Below, piece after piece: positions 34,701 through 44,132 of a stretch of 64,000 nucleotides of DNA. This DNA is from Pomphorhynchus laevis (Eukaryota > Acanthocephala > Palaeacanthocephala > Echinorhynchida > Pomphorhynchidae). The stretch spans positions 107,730 through 171,729 of the forward strand of contig WNNJ02002248.1 of assembly GCA_012934845.2 (NCBI GenBank), given 5' to 3'. Position numbers and translations under genes: made by a program. Each line of letters starts with the position of its first letter. Within the stretch, counting starts at the first letter, position 1. Under the pieces are notes generated by a model. It worked only from the letters and a program-made list of their open reading frames with translations. It was not told the DNA's origin and ran no database searches.

Positions 34701-36260
34701 AACGATGGTAAAATATCAAACCGGCAACTCGAATTAACAAACCTTTCCATTTGCATCAAGTGCGAGTGAATGCATTCCACCTGCTGATATTTGAACAATA
34801 TTTGAAGAAAGTGAAGAAACAAGCTGTGGTTTCTTCCTTCGCAGGATTTCATCGCCCATCCCAAGCTGCCCCGTACTACCGTCTCCGAAAGCAAGTAATT
34901 CTCCTTCACAACTTTTGTCAACTTCAAGCGATACTTTTATATCGCTGGAAGGTCGTTTAATATGTCGCATGGGTGTCGGTGCTAATTGAAGGCTTCCAAA
35001 TGTAACTAGAAAACAAAAAGTAATTGATAGTGATCAGATTTTAATTTAATTTCGTGTAAAAACAATATTAAATTTCATAATTAGATAACTATTATAACAT
35101 ATTTTAAATATTATTATATTATAATATCATAAATCTTATTATATCTTATTGGCTTTAAATTACTATTGTGTTTGTTTAAATGTATTTTCATTTTTATATT
35201 CATACAAAAAGTTTCTAAACGATCTCACTTTTAAAATTAGCGTCTTATCGATATTATTCAAACAATTTAATGTTATAATTGGAATAATAGAGTAATAAAA
35301 AATACAAAAAAAATAAAATCACAAGTCGATTAAAAATTGTCCAATGGGTTTATCGCCCATCGTCTCCATAACGCAAGCAGAGTTTCCTTACTGGACAGCT
35401 ACGCTTAGCCGCTGTATCATTAGCAACCAGCTCTTGCAAAGCCTGTTGACCGCGAAAACATCCCGGACAGGCGTGCGATAAAGGATTTAGTTGCGGGGCC
35501 GTATGCGCTGCATTTTTCCATTGCGACCGGATGAAACTCGTATGTTCGTTGATCGATTCATGTATATTTTGTGGTTTTCCGTAATTCGGCAAGTCCTACC
35601 ACAACCTTTCCGTCACCGGCTATAGCATGCATTGCTAGCGGTAATTGTGTTTGGAAAAGCGTAGTCCCATACCAAGTGTAGGCAACCTGATCATGGCACT
35701 AACGAACAACCATAGGTACGCTTATTATTATTCGAATTATTAATTTAATTAAAAAATACAATATTGTAAATTATTAAATTTCAATATTAATATGTAAAAT
35801 TTTCAACATTTTGATTATTATAAAGTGTATCAAATATTAAAATCTCGAAAAATACAAAAACTGATTTACGCAAAATCAAACAGCATATCAACGTTTATGC
35901 ATTTGGCAGCAAAATGAACAATAAAGTATTCAGCTGTTTTTAATCAACAACTGTTATTAAAGATTTTTGTAAAGTATTTAAATTTTTCACTAAAATTCTT
36001 CCTTTAAAGATATATACATACATGTATTCAGAACACCAATTTTGAATAATAGCAATTTTGCTGAATATAAAATGTCAATTGAAGGAATGCAAATAAAAGC
36101 ACGTTTCTTAAAGTTACAATTAAATACCTGAAATATTATCTGTAGCGTTAGGTTGGCTATCTATTGCATTGTCGTCAAGAAACATGTCTATAATAAACTA
36201 TCACATGTCAAATTTTTAAAATAATTTCAAACCTGATGCAAACGAAGTGTCAAGATTCAT
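22392..36260 (-). CDS. RCC1: RCC1, regulator of chromosome condensation (Ran guanine nucleotide exchange factor)
   Basis: Chromatin-bound exchange factor that loads GTP on Ran. Nine exons join in one frame on the minus strand: 36233-36260 (from ATG), 36128-36187, 34743-35005, 33849-34046, 25764-25911, 25583-25654, 25370-25531, 25045-25158, 22392-22750. They total 1404 bp, 467 codons plus TAA; human RCC1 is 421. The seven-bladed propeller repeats follow in order: LLAFGDGSTGQLGMGDE, VFSWGCNDDYALGR, VYIWGAFRNASGLIGL, VYSIGNAQQGQLGRV, ILACGLNNYYQLG, VYAFGRPEYGRLGLG and VYSWGMGANFQTGHGE. SGCDHLAML and GLHHTLAL keep the Asp and His at the positions reported as important for exchange in human RCC1. 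The N-terminal tail MNLDTSFASD is short and acidic. The start is the first in-frame ATG of the 5'-most exon found; an untranslated or coding exon further upstream cannot be excluded. All phases fit, so the gene looks intact. Confidence 0.94.
23006..23190. mobile_element. MITE-like foldback, 185 bp
   Basis: Perfect 18-base terminal arms ATATTGTATAATTAGGAG / CTCCTAATTATACAATAT, continuing as an imperfect inverted repeat through ACGAATTTTCGATCACATATG on the left and its near complement on the right. No coding capacity. It lies in the 2.3 kb RCC1 intron 8 (22751-25044), whose remainder is AT-rich and featureless. Confidence 0.75.
25045..25158 (-). CDS. RCC1: RCC1 exon 8
   Basis: Encodes GHVKSECQYALVPVLLSKEK, then NWIQIAAGLHHTLALNDD plus one base. 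It is clean between TTACAG and GTTAGT. Confidence 0.92.
25370..25531 (-). CDS. RCC1: RCC1 exon 7
   Basis: Encodes AKLLDPDIVRCQAYRDIRK through DVWCGPYSTFV to LACGLNNYYQL plus one base. Confidence 0.93.
25583..25654 (-). CDS. RCC1: RCC1 exon 6
   Basis: 72 bp encoding GNAQQGQLGRVGRFKSDYGG then RTGL. It is separated from exon 7 by a 51 bp GT-AG intron. Confidence 0.93.
   Translation of the reverse strand, partial: AMRNKVNLAESDGSNQITEDEPV
25764..25911 (-). CDS. RCC1: RCC1 exon 5
   Basis: Encodes NASGLIGLRQFEVIEKKPVR, then KISSGCDHLAML with the functional Asp, and SGHVYSI plus one base. A 109 bp intron follows. Confidence 0.92.
26035..26580. repeat. Degenerate 12 bp minisatellite (AACGAACCAAGT type)
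   Basis: About 45 imperfect units with variable third and last positions. Because 12 bp is four codons, the plus frame reads as Asn-Glu-Pro-Ser-like tetrapeptides and the minus frame as Leu-Leu-Gly-Ser-like repeats. Stops interrupt the plus frame. It lies in an RCC1 intron. Confidence 0.9.
27343..28640 (-). pseudogene. Penelope-like (YIDD-type) retroelement, RT C-terminal part and flank repeat (copy 1)
   Basis: The minus-strand frames show STLYTNLDLVDIKEALVK (near 28500), VKCVPMGGNSSSIIADLLLS, then RYIDDICVF and GVYLDMNIKL, and a long Asn/Ile-rich tail ending at 27703. YIDD and the PMG-x-SS-IIADL block are reverse-transcriptase palm motifs of Penelope-like and related elements. The frame changes at 28182 and stops near 28540-28560 show it is broken. 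Below the coding part lies the non-coding terminal segment 27540-27665 and the flank repeat 27343-27540, both shared with copy 2. No GIY-YIG domain is recognisable. Confidence 0.72.
29835..29861. repeat. GC-rich hairpin AAAATCCCGT/ACGGGATTTT followed by T run
   Basis: Perfect 10-base arms around TCGCGCG, then TTTTTT. It looks like an intrinsic terminator, but the surroundings are eukaryotic intron. It follows a 90-codon open frame (29634-29906) with no recognised domain. Confidence 0.7.
33849..34046 (-). CDS. RCC1: RCC1 exon 4
   Basis: Exactly 66 codons, from VFSWGCNDDYALGR through QISAGDSHSACLLQDG to VYIWGAFR. A 7.9 kb intron follows. Confidence 0.94.
34553..34586. repeat. Perfect 14 bp hairpin in RCC1 intron 3
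   Basis: TTTATGAAGCAAAA and TTTTGCTTCATAAA are separated by TAAC. The rest of the 696 bp intron (34047-34742) is AT-rich. Confidence 0.75.
34743..35005 (-). CDS. RCC1: RCC1 exon 3
   Basis: Encodes VTFGSLQLAPTPMRHIKRPS, then the first propeller blade with LGMGDEILRRKKPQLV and QISAGGMHSLALDANGK. The conserved ERKKP-type turn of RCC1 is present. Confidence 0.93.
35006..36127 (-). other. RCC1: RCC1 intron 2 with a GC-richer island at 35345-35700
   Basis: The island has a minus-strand open frame of 80 codons (35350-35592, no recognised domain) and fragments in another frame (QLPLAMHAIAGDGKVVVGLA). It looks like an inserted, decayed coding sequence of unknown origin. The remainder is AT-rich. Confidence 0.4.
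36128..36187 (-). CDS. RCC1: RCC1 exon 2
   Basis: Encodes DMFLDDNAIDSQPNATDNIS plus one base. It contains an alternative start Met two codons in. A 1.1 kb intron follows. Confidence 0.7.
36233..36260 (-). CDS. RCC1: RCC1 exon 1 (coding part)
   Basis: Encodes MNLDTSFAS plus one base. The visible exon extends back to an AG at about 36272, so it may itself be preceded by a 5' UTR exon. A 45 bp intron follows. Confidence 0.65.
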
Positions 36261-36271
36261 TTGTGATTCAA

Positions 36272-37360
36272 CTAGAACATAAATTAAAATTAATTAAAAA
36301 TTTAAAATAGTGGGTAATGATAATTCATCAATACAGAAACGATTATTAGAAGTTACTAAATAGAAATGCTGCAAGCTTTTTATAATGGATACCTGTTCTG
36401 TACATAAATAATAATGATTAGAATTTTTATCAACTTATTTATCCATTTAAGGAATATAAGGTGGAGGCAATTCGGTACCACAATCAAGTACACATCAAGT
36501 ATACGACTAAAAACATTAGTTAAGAAGAATTATGATTCAATATCTGTATTTTTCTTGAAATACAAACATTACAAAAAGCTAACAATTACATAACGAAATC
36601 AGAAATAATTTTAATTCAGATATAAATTTAATTAATTCAGAATTAATTTTATTCTACAAAAATTTATTATAATTGACCAAATTATATATTTAGTTGCACA
36701 CAAATATAATTAAAAAACAAGATTCATTATCAACCAGATAACTTCACTGAAGCTACATTTTTTGTATTTTTGAAATTTAAAAATGTTAATTTCTTAATCT
36801 TAAAAGTAATTTTTATAACTCAGAATTATGTTCGATCATTAGATATATATTAATAGATATCATATTATAATTATTATCTTAATTCAAAAAAAACTCTATG
36901 TTTTGGAATTAAGATTATATGCCATTATAAAGAATTGATAATTCGTACTGATCTCGAAGGAATTCCTCCTGTTCCTCGACCCAGCATAGTGGTAAGGTCA
37001 ATAAAACATACCAATGAGATTTTTCCTCGCTTGTAATTTGATTTTCCAATTTCATGTAAAGATCTTAATCTCAAAATAAAATTTTATAAATCAGGATCAT
37101 TATAAACCGATTATATTTCAACCACACATAAACAATGTTCAATAGTAATCACAACAAGAAAAACTAGCAATTTTGTGATTTTGTTATAGTCATGAGTATC
37201 TTTCCACGATTGTTTTTCTGTAAATTGAATTAAAAAATACAAATATTATTGAATTCAATAAACTATAATTTCAGAATCAACATGAAATACAAGCGACATC
37301 CTATAACGAAGATAATGTAATCAAGAAAACTGAAATCAGTAAGCAATAAATAATAATACT
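36272..37360. other. Upstream flank of RCC1
   Basis: AT-rich; presumably includes the RCC1 promoter, which I cannot point to. Bases 36950-37035 are a decayed copy of the Penelope terminal segment (CGACCCAGCATAGTGGTAAG). Confidence 0.45.
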
Positions 37361-37364
37361 CTGG

Positions 37365-37690
37365 ACATTTCTAGTCAATCGGCAGGGATGCTGGTTGGTA
37401 CCTGCAAGACTGTCTCTATATATTCGGAGGGTTTTCCAGGCCGGACTCTCTGGAAAGAGACCTCGAGGTAGACCTCGATATCGGTGTGGAGATCAAATCT
37501 CGAAACTGTCCGAAGACGGCTTCAGGCTATCTGCAATAGAACTCTGGTATGTCGCAAAGGATCTCGATGTCTGGAGTAGTTTGATTCGTGAACTGTCTCC
37601 ACGACCCGACGCCCGGATCAGTAATTAACAGGAAAAATCTTGGATATTAGTTGTTTTTTCTTGTGAAGAAATTGTTGTTGTTACTTAAAA
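37365..37690 (+). pseudogene. Second LINE family, 3' fragment with internal deletion
   Basis: Starts GGCAGGGATGCTGGTTGGTA, matching the RT region around 44970 of the longer copy, then jumps to GGGTTTTCCAGGCCGGACTC, matching 45480, and runs on to the same 3' tail. The encoded C-terminus reads RVFQAGLSGKRPRGRPRYRC and LWYVAKDLDVWSSLIREL, typical of the last part of this LINE family's ORF. About 500 bp of the source are missing between the two parts. Confidence 0.75.
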
Positions 37691-38460
37691 TCTATACTTG
37701 CTCATCTCACTTAAAAATTTAAATTTTTAGTTCGTTCAATAAATAAGGATATATGCTTAGGCATATGTTACGCCGAAATTTAACTTAATCGCTTTAGTAG
37801 ATTTACAATTTAATGTAATAAAGAATCAAATTAATTTAATGATTAATCTAATTTTAAATTAATTTAATTTAATGAAATATATTCATTGCTCTGATGAAAA
37901 ATTAATGAAAAGATAGAAGCCGACAGAGAAAATACATAAATTTTGTTTTTATAAATGAACTGAGAGTATAAGAATCTATAAGCAATAATCTATAATTATT
38001 AATAATATAATCAATATAATTATAATTATTATCCATTTAGATTGAAACTCCATTAAGCAAGAACTAAAACTCCATTAAGCAAGAACCACAATTGTCTAAT
38101 TAGTCATTAATTAGACTGTTGTCTAATTAATCTTTTAATAAATTGCACCTATAAATTGGCAAATTTATAGTTACGAAGGAGTAAGAATAGTTTTATTCCA
38201 GAAAAGTTCACAATATTTAAGTAGCTTCTGCCATCATCTTTAGGAGAAAGTTACAATGTGATTATTGCCTGTTTGTCCTGTACACGAGCTATCATTAAAT
38301 ATTCAGCAATCGGAATATATTATATTCATATCAGAATATAAAATATTCAATAATATTTCAATAATATTTTTTATTTATAATTGGCCATTATAAGAATAAA
38401 GCATTTATTAAAGCATAATTTGTTGATTTATAATTTTAGATTATAACCGAGTCTATGTAT
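37691..38460. other. AT-rich spacer
   Basis: No gene or recognised repeat apart from the short duplicated AAACTCCATTAAGCAAGAAC near 38045. Confidence 0.5.
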
Positions 38461-38545
38461 TATTGTCAAATACCTGCAAGACAGTCTTGCATGTACTAAG
38501 CAACATCCCTGCCGATTGGCTAGATTTTGATTACTATTTCCCAAA
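38461..38545 (-). pseudogene. Short inverted scrap of the second LINE family
   Basis: On the minus strand it reads CAATCGGCAGGGATGTTGCT followed by TAGTAC, matching the region near 44968 and the 37370 fragment. It directly abuts the SINE foldback. Confidence 0.6.
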
Positions 38546-39427
38546 ATTTTTCCGATTGTTGCACGATATTATCCTCACAGGTATTGATCTTATTTTTGAT
38601 ACAGCAGGACGCTACCAATCAGTCTGGGTGGGTCTCATCAGCTGCTGACCCAGACCTACATTTCACGTTTCGACCCTTATTATCTGCTTTCTCCGTTAAC
38701 TGATGCTGATCGGATTTGAACTCAGGACGTCTGTATCGTGATTCAACGCAACATATTGCGTTGAATCAACGCAACATATTGCGTTGAATTTTTCCGATTG
38801 TTGCACGATATTATCCTCACAGGTATTGATCTTATTTTTGATACAGCAGGACGCTACTAATCAGTCTGGGTGGGTCTCATCAGCTGCTGACCCAGACCTA
38901 CATTTCACGTTTCGACCCTTATTATCTGCTTTCTCCGTTAACTGATGCTGATCGGATTTGAACTCAGGACGTCTGTATCGTGATTCAACGCAACATCCAC
39001 TAAGCTGGCTGCTCCAGTGGTGTAGATATACATTTCTGTATATTACTTTTGGTAGGGGATCGTATTCTAACGATCTATTAGAAACCTAAATAGGAAAACG
39101 ATCTATTCTAACGATCTATTAGAAACCTAAAAAGGTTTCTAACAGATCGTTAGAATACGATCCCCTACCAAAAGTAATATACAGAAATGTATATCTACAC
39201 CACTGGAGAAGCCAGCTTAGTGGATGTTGCGTTGAATCACGATACAGACGTCCTGAGTTTAAATCCGATCAGCATCAGTCAACAAAAGCAGATAATAAGG
39301 GTCGAAACGTGAAATGTAGGTCTGGGTCAGCAGCTGATGAGACCCACCCAGACTGATTAGTAGCGTCCTGCTGTATCAAAAATAAGATCAATACCTGTGA
39401 GGATAATATCGTGCCACAATCGGAAAA
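38546..39427. mobile_element. tRNA-like SINE in a large inverted (foldback) arrangement with an extra tandem partial copy
   Basis: Left arm 38788-39126 and right arm about 39132-39427 are near-perfect inverted copies. A further partial copy of the left arm lies at 38546-38752, joined by a TTGCGTTGAATCAACGCAAC microrepeat. On the minus strand of the left arm, a B-box match GTTCAAATC (38954-38962, and again 38712-38720) follows an A-box-like CAGCTTAGTGGA (38995-39006) at about tRNA spacing, suggesting a tRNA-derived pol III SINE. In the right arm the B box has decayed to GTTTAAATC. The SINE body holds GGGTCGAAAC and CTGATGAGACCC, which can pair as a hammerhead stem II. Confidence 0.75.
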
Positions 39428-41100
39428 TTTTCAGCTCACAGATGCAATCAAATACAATTTCCCAAAATGTAAAGTGATATTTTCTTAATTCAGATCTTAA
39501 TGGTCGTAAGCAGGATCATTCAAATAGAATGTAACGACAATATATCTATAATGGGTAACTAATAGGCAATCACTATCTCATCAGGATTCAGTAATGTCTT
39601 GATACTGAACAATAATATCTCGCTCTGATAAGGTAAAAGTTGATTGCAAGATTTATTAGTTCAATTGTATAGCTTTGTAAAGTTCAAATCGGATGAGATT
39701 GTATATAAATATAAAAAAATACTTTTTTGTCTAAAATTCCGGGTTAGCAAAACAGTGTTCTTCTTGAAGACATATATTTGTTTTTCTATTTCATTGTTTT
39801 ACAATAATTATATAGGCAGTGGCTCGTGTCCATTTTGAAATGGGTGTAAATTTCACGAAATATTTACCAAGGACTTCATTTACCGATTCTATTCCACAAA
39901 TTTACTTGTTATAGCACAAAAACAGGGAGTTGTTAATAAATATCGCAAATTAATTTCACTTGCAGCGAAAACGCCGCAAGTGACGGCGTCAGTGCTTTCC
40001 TTACTTTACCAAATTATACAGCCACACAAAGCCGCCGGTTTTTTTGTTAATGCCGAAACAATCAACGTTCAATTATGCGCTAGATTATCTAGTACGCAAT
40101 GCGTTTGTAGTACAATTAGAAACGCTCTAATTAGACGTACAGCTTTTTGTTAAAAATAAGAAAATCACAATAGTTATCGGATAGCGGCAAATTCATGACG
40201 CCAATATCGAACAAATCGAACAAAATTATGCTCAGAACAGAAACGAACATGTAGCTAGGAGCTGCATGGAGGTGAGTTATATGAATTACGGTATAATATT
40301 ACAAAATATTATTCGTCGCACACCACTAAATATAAAGTGAATATAATATTTTATATTATGAACATATAATTGGCACAACAACAAGCCAGAATGGAATTGG
40401 ATATTATTTATACGCAGTATAAAAATGCATATAAGAGGGCTCGAGAAGTAATGAACGCATGTTGCTTCTCAAGGGCCAATCTTTTTACATAAATATTTTT
40501 ACCGTAGTGGGTGAACAAGTAGCTCATAAAACAAGAGTAACATAAATCGACGTTATGGTACTATTGCTTTTCAGATTGGAACTTCTGACTTTTATTAAGA
40601 CGCTTTACATACAGCTATGTTGTTGTTATAAAAGTATATTATAATGTAATTACTTACTTGTATGTAGTCTATAGATTAAATTAATTAAATTATATTTAAA
40701 TTTAAAGTCTTGACTAAGTAACCTCTAAAACTTATTCACAATTATCATTTAATATTATTAATTTAAAAACAATAGCACGTTAAGGATTATTTAAAATAAT
40801 ATTAAAAGAAGAAAATTCTTAGAAAATTTTAGTGACTAGCGAATTAACAAATTTTGTCGATATTCTCTGACTAGCGACATTATTAACAATTGATGAGTTT
40901 GAAAACGATGTGGATAATTCTAATTATCCAACCAGAAAACAAACGTTTATTTCAAAGCCTACAATTTGGACAAAAACGTTTAAATTAAATTTTATAAGGT
41001 AATAAAAAGTATTAAAGTATAAATAATAAATTAATCTTTTTAACTTGATCTATTTTGAACAATAACACATTAGAAGCCAAACATATTCTATTATGAAGAA
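39428..41100. other. AT-rich region with an unassigned open frame at 39841-40151
   Basis: The plus frame reads NGCKFHEIFTKDFIYRFYST through LISLAAKTPQVTASVLS to IRNALIRRTAFC and stop, about 103 codons with no ATG at its start. Base composition is less AT-rich than around it. I recognise no family. A hairpin CACTTGC...GCAAGTG (39957-39982) lies inside. Confidence 0.35.
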
Positions 41101-41109
41101 GAATTTTCA

Positions 41110-42300
41110 ATTTATCTGATTTAGAAAAAAAGAGAGGAAATGTAAATTATTATTTTTTTAAAAAATATATTTCATTATAAATTATTATTTCATTCTTTTC
41201 TCACGGAAAAGAATGGAATAATTTTTTATTAACAATGCAGTATCACAATTTGCATGTCTGACATTTAATTACATTAAAAATATAATTAATTTGAATTATT
41301 TATTATATTTATTATATTCATTAAAAAATATTATTATATAAATACTAGAGAACATAATATTATTTTATATAATCTTAATAAAATATTATAAAATTATAAT
41401 GCACTGGTAAATGATTAATATGAATGTCAATGAATATTTAATAAATTGGTTTAAAACAATATGTGATTCTCTAATAAATGTTAACTAATTTCTATATTAG
41501 GATTTATAATTTAATTACAATAACGATAAAAATTAATCAAAATTAATTAAAATTTAAAAATTAATGGTTATAACTTAATTTATAATTTATTATCATGTAA
41601 TACCTAATCTGTTAGTATATAGTACCTAATCTGTTTCTAATTTATATTTAAAAACACATTTAATTTTCCTAATTGAAATATTTTCTTAATCGTATATTTT
41701 TAACACACCACAGCAGCAAGGCCAAATATATGCAAATGACATGTTTTTTGCCGATCTAGTATGCAATTACTTAAAATAATTTTAAGTTATAAAGTTAATG
41801 TCGGACTACATAAATTTGTAACTTAAAATTTTAAATCAAAATATAAATAATCTGTTACTGATTTATATTTAAAAGCACATTTAATTTTTTTAATTAAATC
41901 CAAAATATAATGTTTCAATGTTTACAATTAGTGTTTTGATTTCTCTGATTAAGAAAAGAAGAGGGGAAATATAAATTATTATTTCATTATAAATTATATT
42001 TTATAATAAATTATTATTTCATTCTCTTCTCCCAGAAAAATGAAATAATTTTTTATTAACAATGCAGTATTACATTGAAATATAATTATTATATAATTAT
42101 TATTAATTATCTCATAATTATTATATTTAATGTCTGACATTTACAAATTACATATAATTCAATTTTAGCTTCAATTTAATTTTGATTAAATAAAAATAAA
42201 ATTAATTTGAATTATTTATTCTATTTATTATATTCATTAAAAAATATTATTATATAAATACTAGAAAATATAAAATGATATTATAATCCTTATCTTAGTT
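41110..42300. repeat. AT-rich segmental direct duplication
   Basis: Landmarks such as TTTATTAACAATGCAGTAT, GTCTGACATTTA and ATATAAATACTAGA occur in the same order near 41140-41400 and again near 41950-42290. Between them lies a decayed Penelope terminal segment (GCAAGGCCAAATATATGC, about 41695-41765). Confidence 0.6.
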
Positions 42301-42841
42301 TTATTTATCCAAATTTAATAAAAAAATATAGAAATTTATTTGTTCTAAATTATATTTTATTAATAATTTCAAATAATTTTTATTTTATAAACTAACATTA
42401 TTTTATAATCATTTTAGTTTAATATTCAAATAAAAAAATGTGTTTAAATATATTTTATTAATAATTTTTAAATAATTTTATATTTGATTGAATATACAAT
42501 TAAGCTTTTACGCTTAAGCTTTTACGCTAATGCCTTTAAACATTTCATTATATCTTTGTTGTTTATATTGAATTGACTTAATATTCACTGGCTTAATATT
42601 CTTTTTGTCAAATGATGTTTACTTGCTGAATAATTCAATATTAAAATTGTATAAAAATTGAATTTTTTAAAAGGGATAATTGATTTTTAATAAAATTAGA
42701 ACTAAAATTATTAAAACCATCCACACTCAATTTATATAATATTTTAATATATTTCACACACATTCATTTTATTGTGAAATTATTATAATTAAATATTATA
42801 TAATATTTATTAAAAAATATTTATATGAACTATCTAATAAT

Positions 42842-43990
42842 AAATCAAATCAGCTAACTGAGTCTACGTATTTAATACAAATATAAAATAAACAAAACAT
42901 AATAATGCTATTTCAAAATTTAATAATTAAATAATAAAATAAATAATTGTTTTTAGATTTCTGATAATTTAAATCAAGTTAAAAAAATTGAAATTTAAAA
43001 TAAACATCATCTTTATGAATTGACTAATAAATAAAAGACGTTGTATCAGAATAAGAATTAGAAGTCATGAGGAGGAACTGCTATGCTATCAGGTTTCGAC
43101 CCCTTACTTCTCTACCCAACATAGCAGCGGGGCCAAATACATGCTAATGATGTATTTCCTCTGATGAAATTTGAGTATATAGTATCAAATAAAGTTACGT
43201 ATTTAAGTAGTTACGTCTTTAATATAAAATTGAGAAAACATGCCAAATCAAAATTAAATAATTAAATAATAAAAATTAAATAATAATAAATAATTGTTAT
43301 AAGACTTTTAATTTATATCAAGTTAAAATTAAAAATTAAAATTTAAAATAAAAGTTAATTGTTATGAATCGAGTTTATTAATAATAATTGGCTTTATTGA
43401 TATTAAATAATATTTTATATCAATAACTGAATATGATAACTGAATATAATTAAATTCAATATTTAAATGATTTTGAAGAAAGCCAATATCATTACATATT
43501 ATATAAATTCTTAAAATTTCATTATTTAATGTATTATATTTTATATTATATGGTATGCATGAATGCTCATGCAAAAATATGTTTCTTGTAAATTTAAATA
43601 TGTCATCTTTACGATATAAATTAATAGTAGTTTTGATTGATGTTAATTTAATGTTCATATCTAGATATACACCTTCTTTATCATTAATATTGGTTTTGTT
43701 AAGAATAAGGCTTTCTGGATAAATTTGTTCACTAATTGAATAAAAATTATTAGAATTAAATACACATATATCATCAATGTATCGAAACATATATTTCATA
43801 TATTTATATTGTTTAGATTTAGTTTTTACACAGTTATGAACAAATTCATATTCTATAAAGCTTAAAAACAAGTCAGCTATAATTGGGCTACTATTACCTT
43901 TCAATGAAACACATTTTATTTGTCTAAATATAGATGCCCCTACTTTTAAATAATTTTGATTTATTAAAATATTAAAGAATTCTATTAATC
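42842..43990 (-). pseudogene. Penelope-like (YIDD-type) retroelement (copy 2)
   Basis: Same family as the element at 27343. The minus frame 43362-43904 reads GNSSPIIADLFLSFIEYEF, FRYIDDICVF, GVYLDMNIKL and HEHSCIPYNIKYNTL, then diverges into AT-rich sequence. The PMGG block is altered to SLKG. The non-coding terminal segment 43030-43175 and flank 42842-43030 match copy 1, and a second partial flank copy follows at about 43190-43375. The 5' part of the RT is missing. A short AT-rich gap (42300-42841) precedes it. Confidence 0.72.
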
Positions 43991-44132
43991 TTTATGATAT
44001 ATTAATATGATAACTGAGTATAATTAAATTCAAATATCGCATGTTTATATTTTTTAATATTTAATTTTGGCTATGGAATTTATTTAATTCAACAACTAAA
44101 TAATTAATTATATAATTAATTATAATTAATTA

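Noticed and set aside
34751-34960. Plus-strand open frame of 69 codons
   Set aside because: Antisense of RCC1 exon 3.
35350-35592. 80-codon minus-strand frame as a gene within RCC1 intron 2
   Set aside because: No domain or splice support; noted only as a GC-richer island.
38712-39006. A tRNA gene
   Set aside because: A- and B-box-like motifs are present, but no acceptor stem or cloverleaf closes around them, and the unit is repeated and longer; a tRNA-derived SINE fits better.
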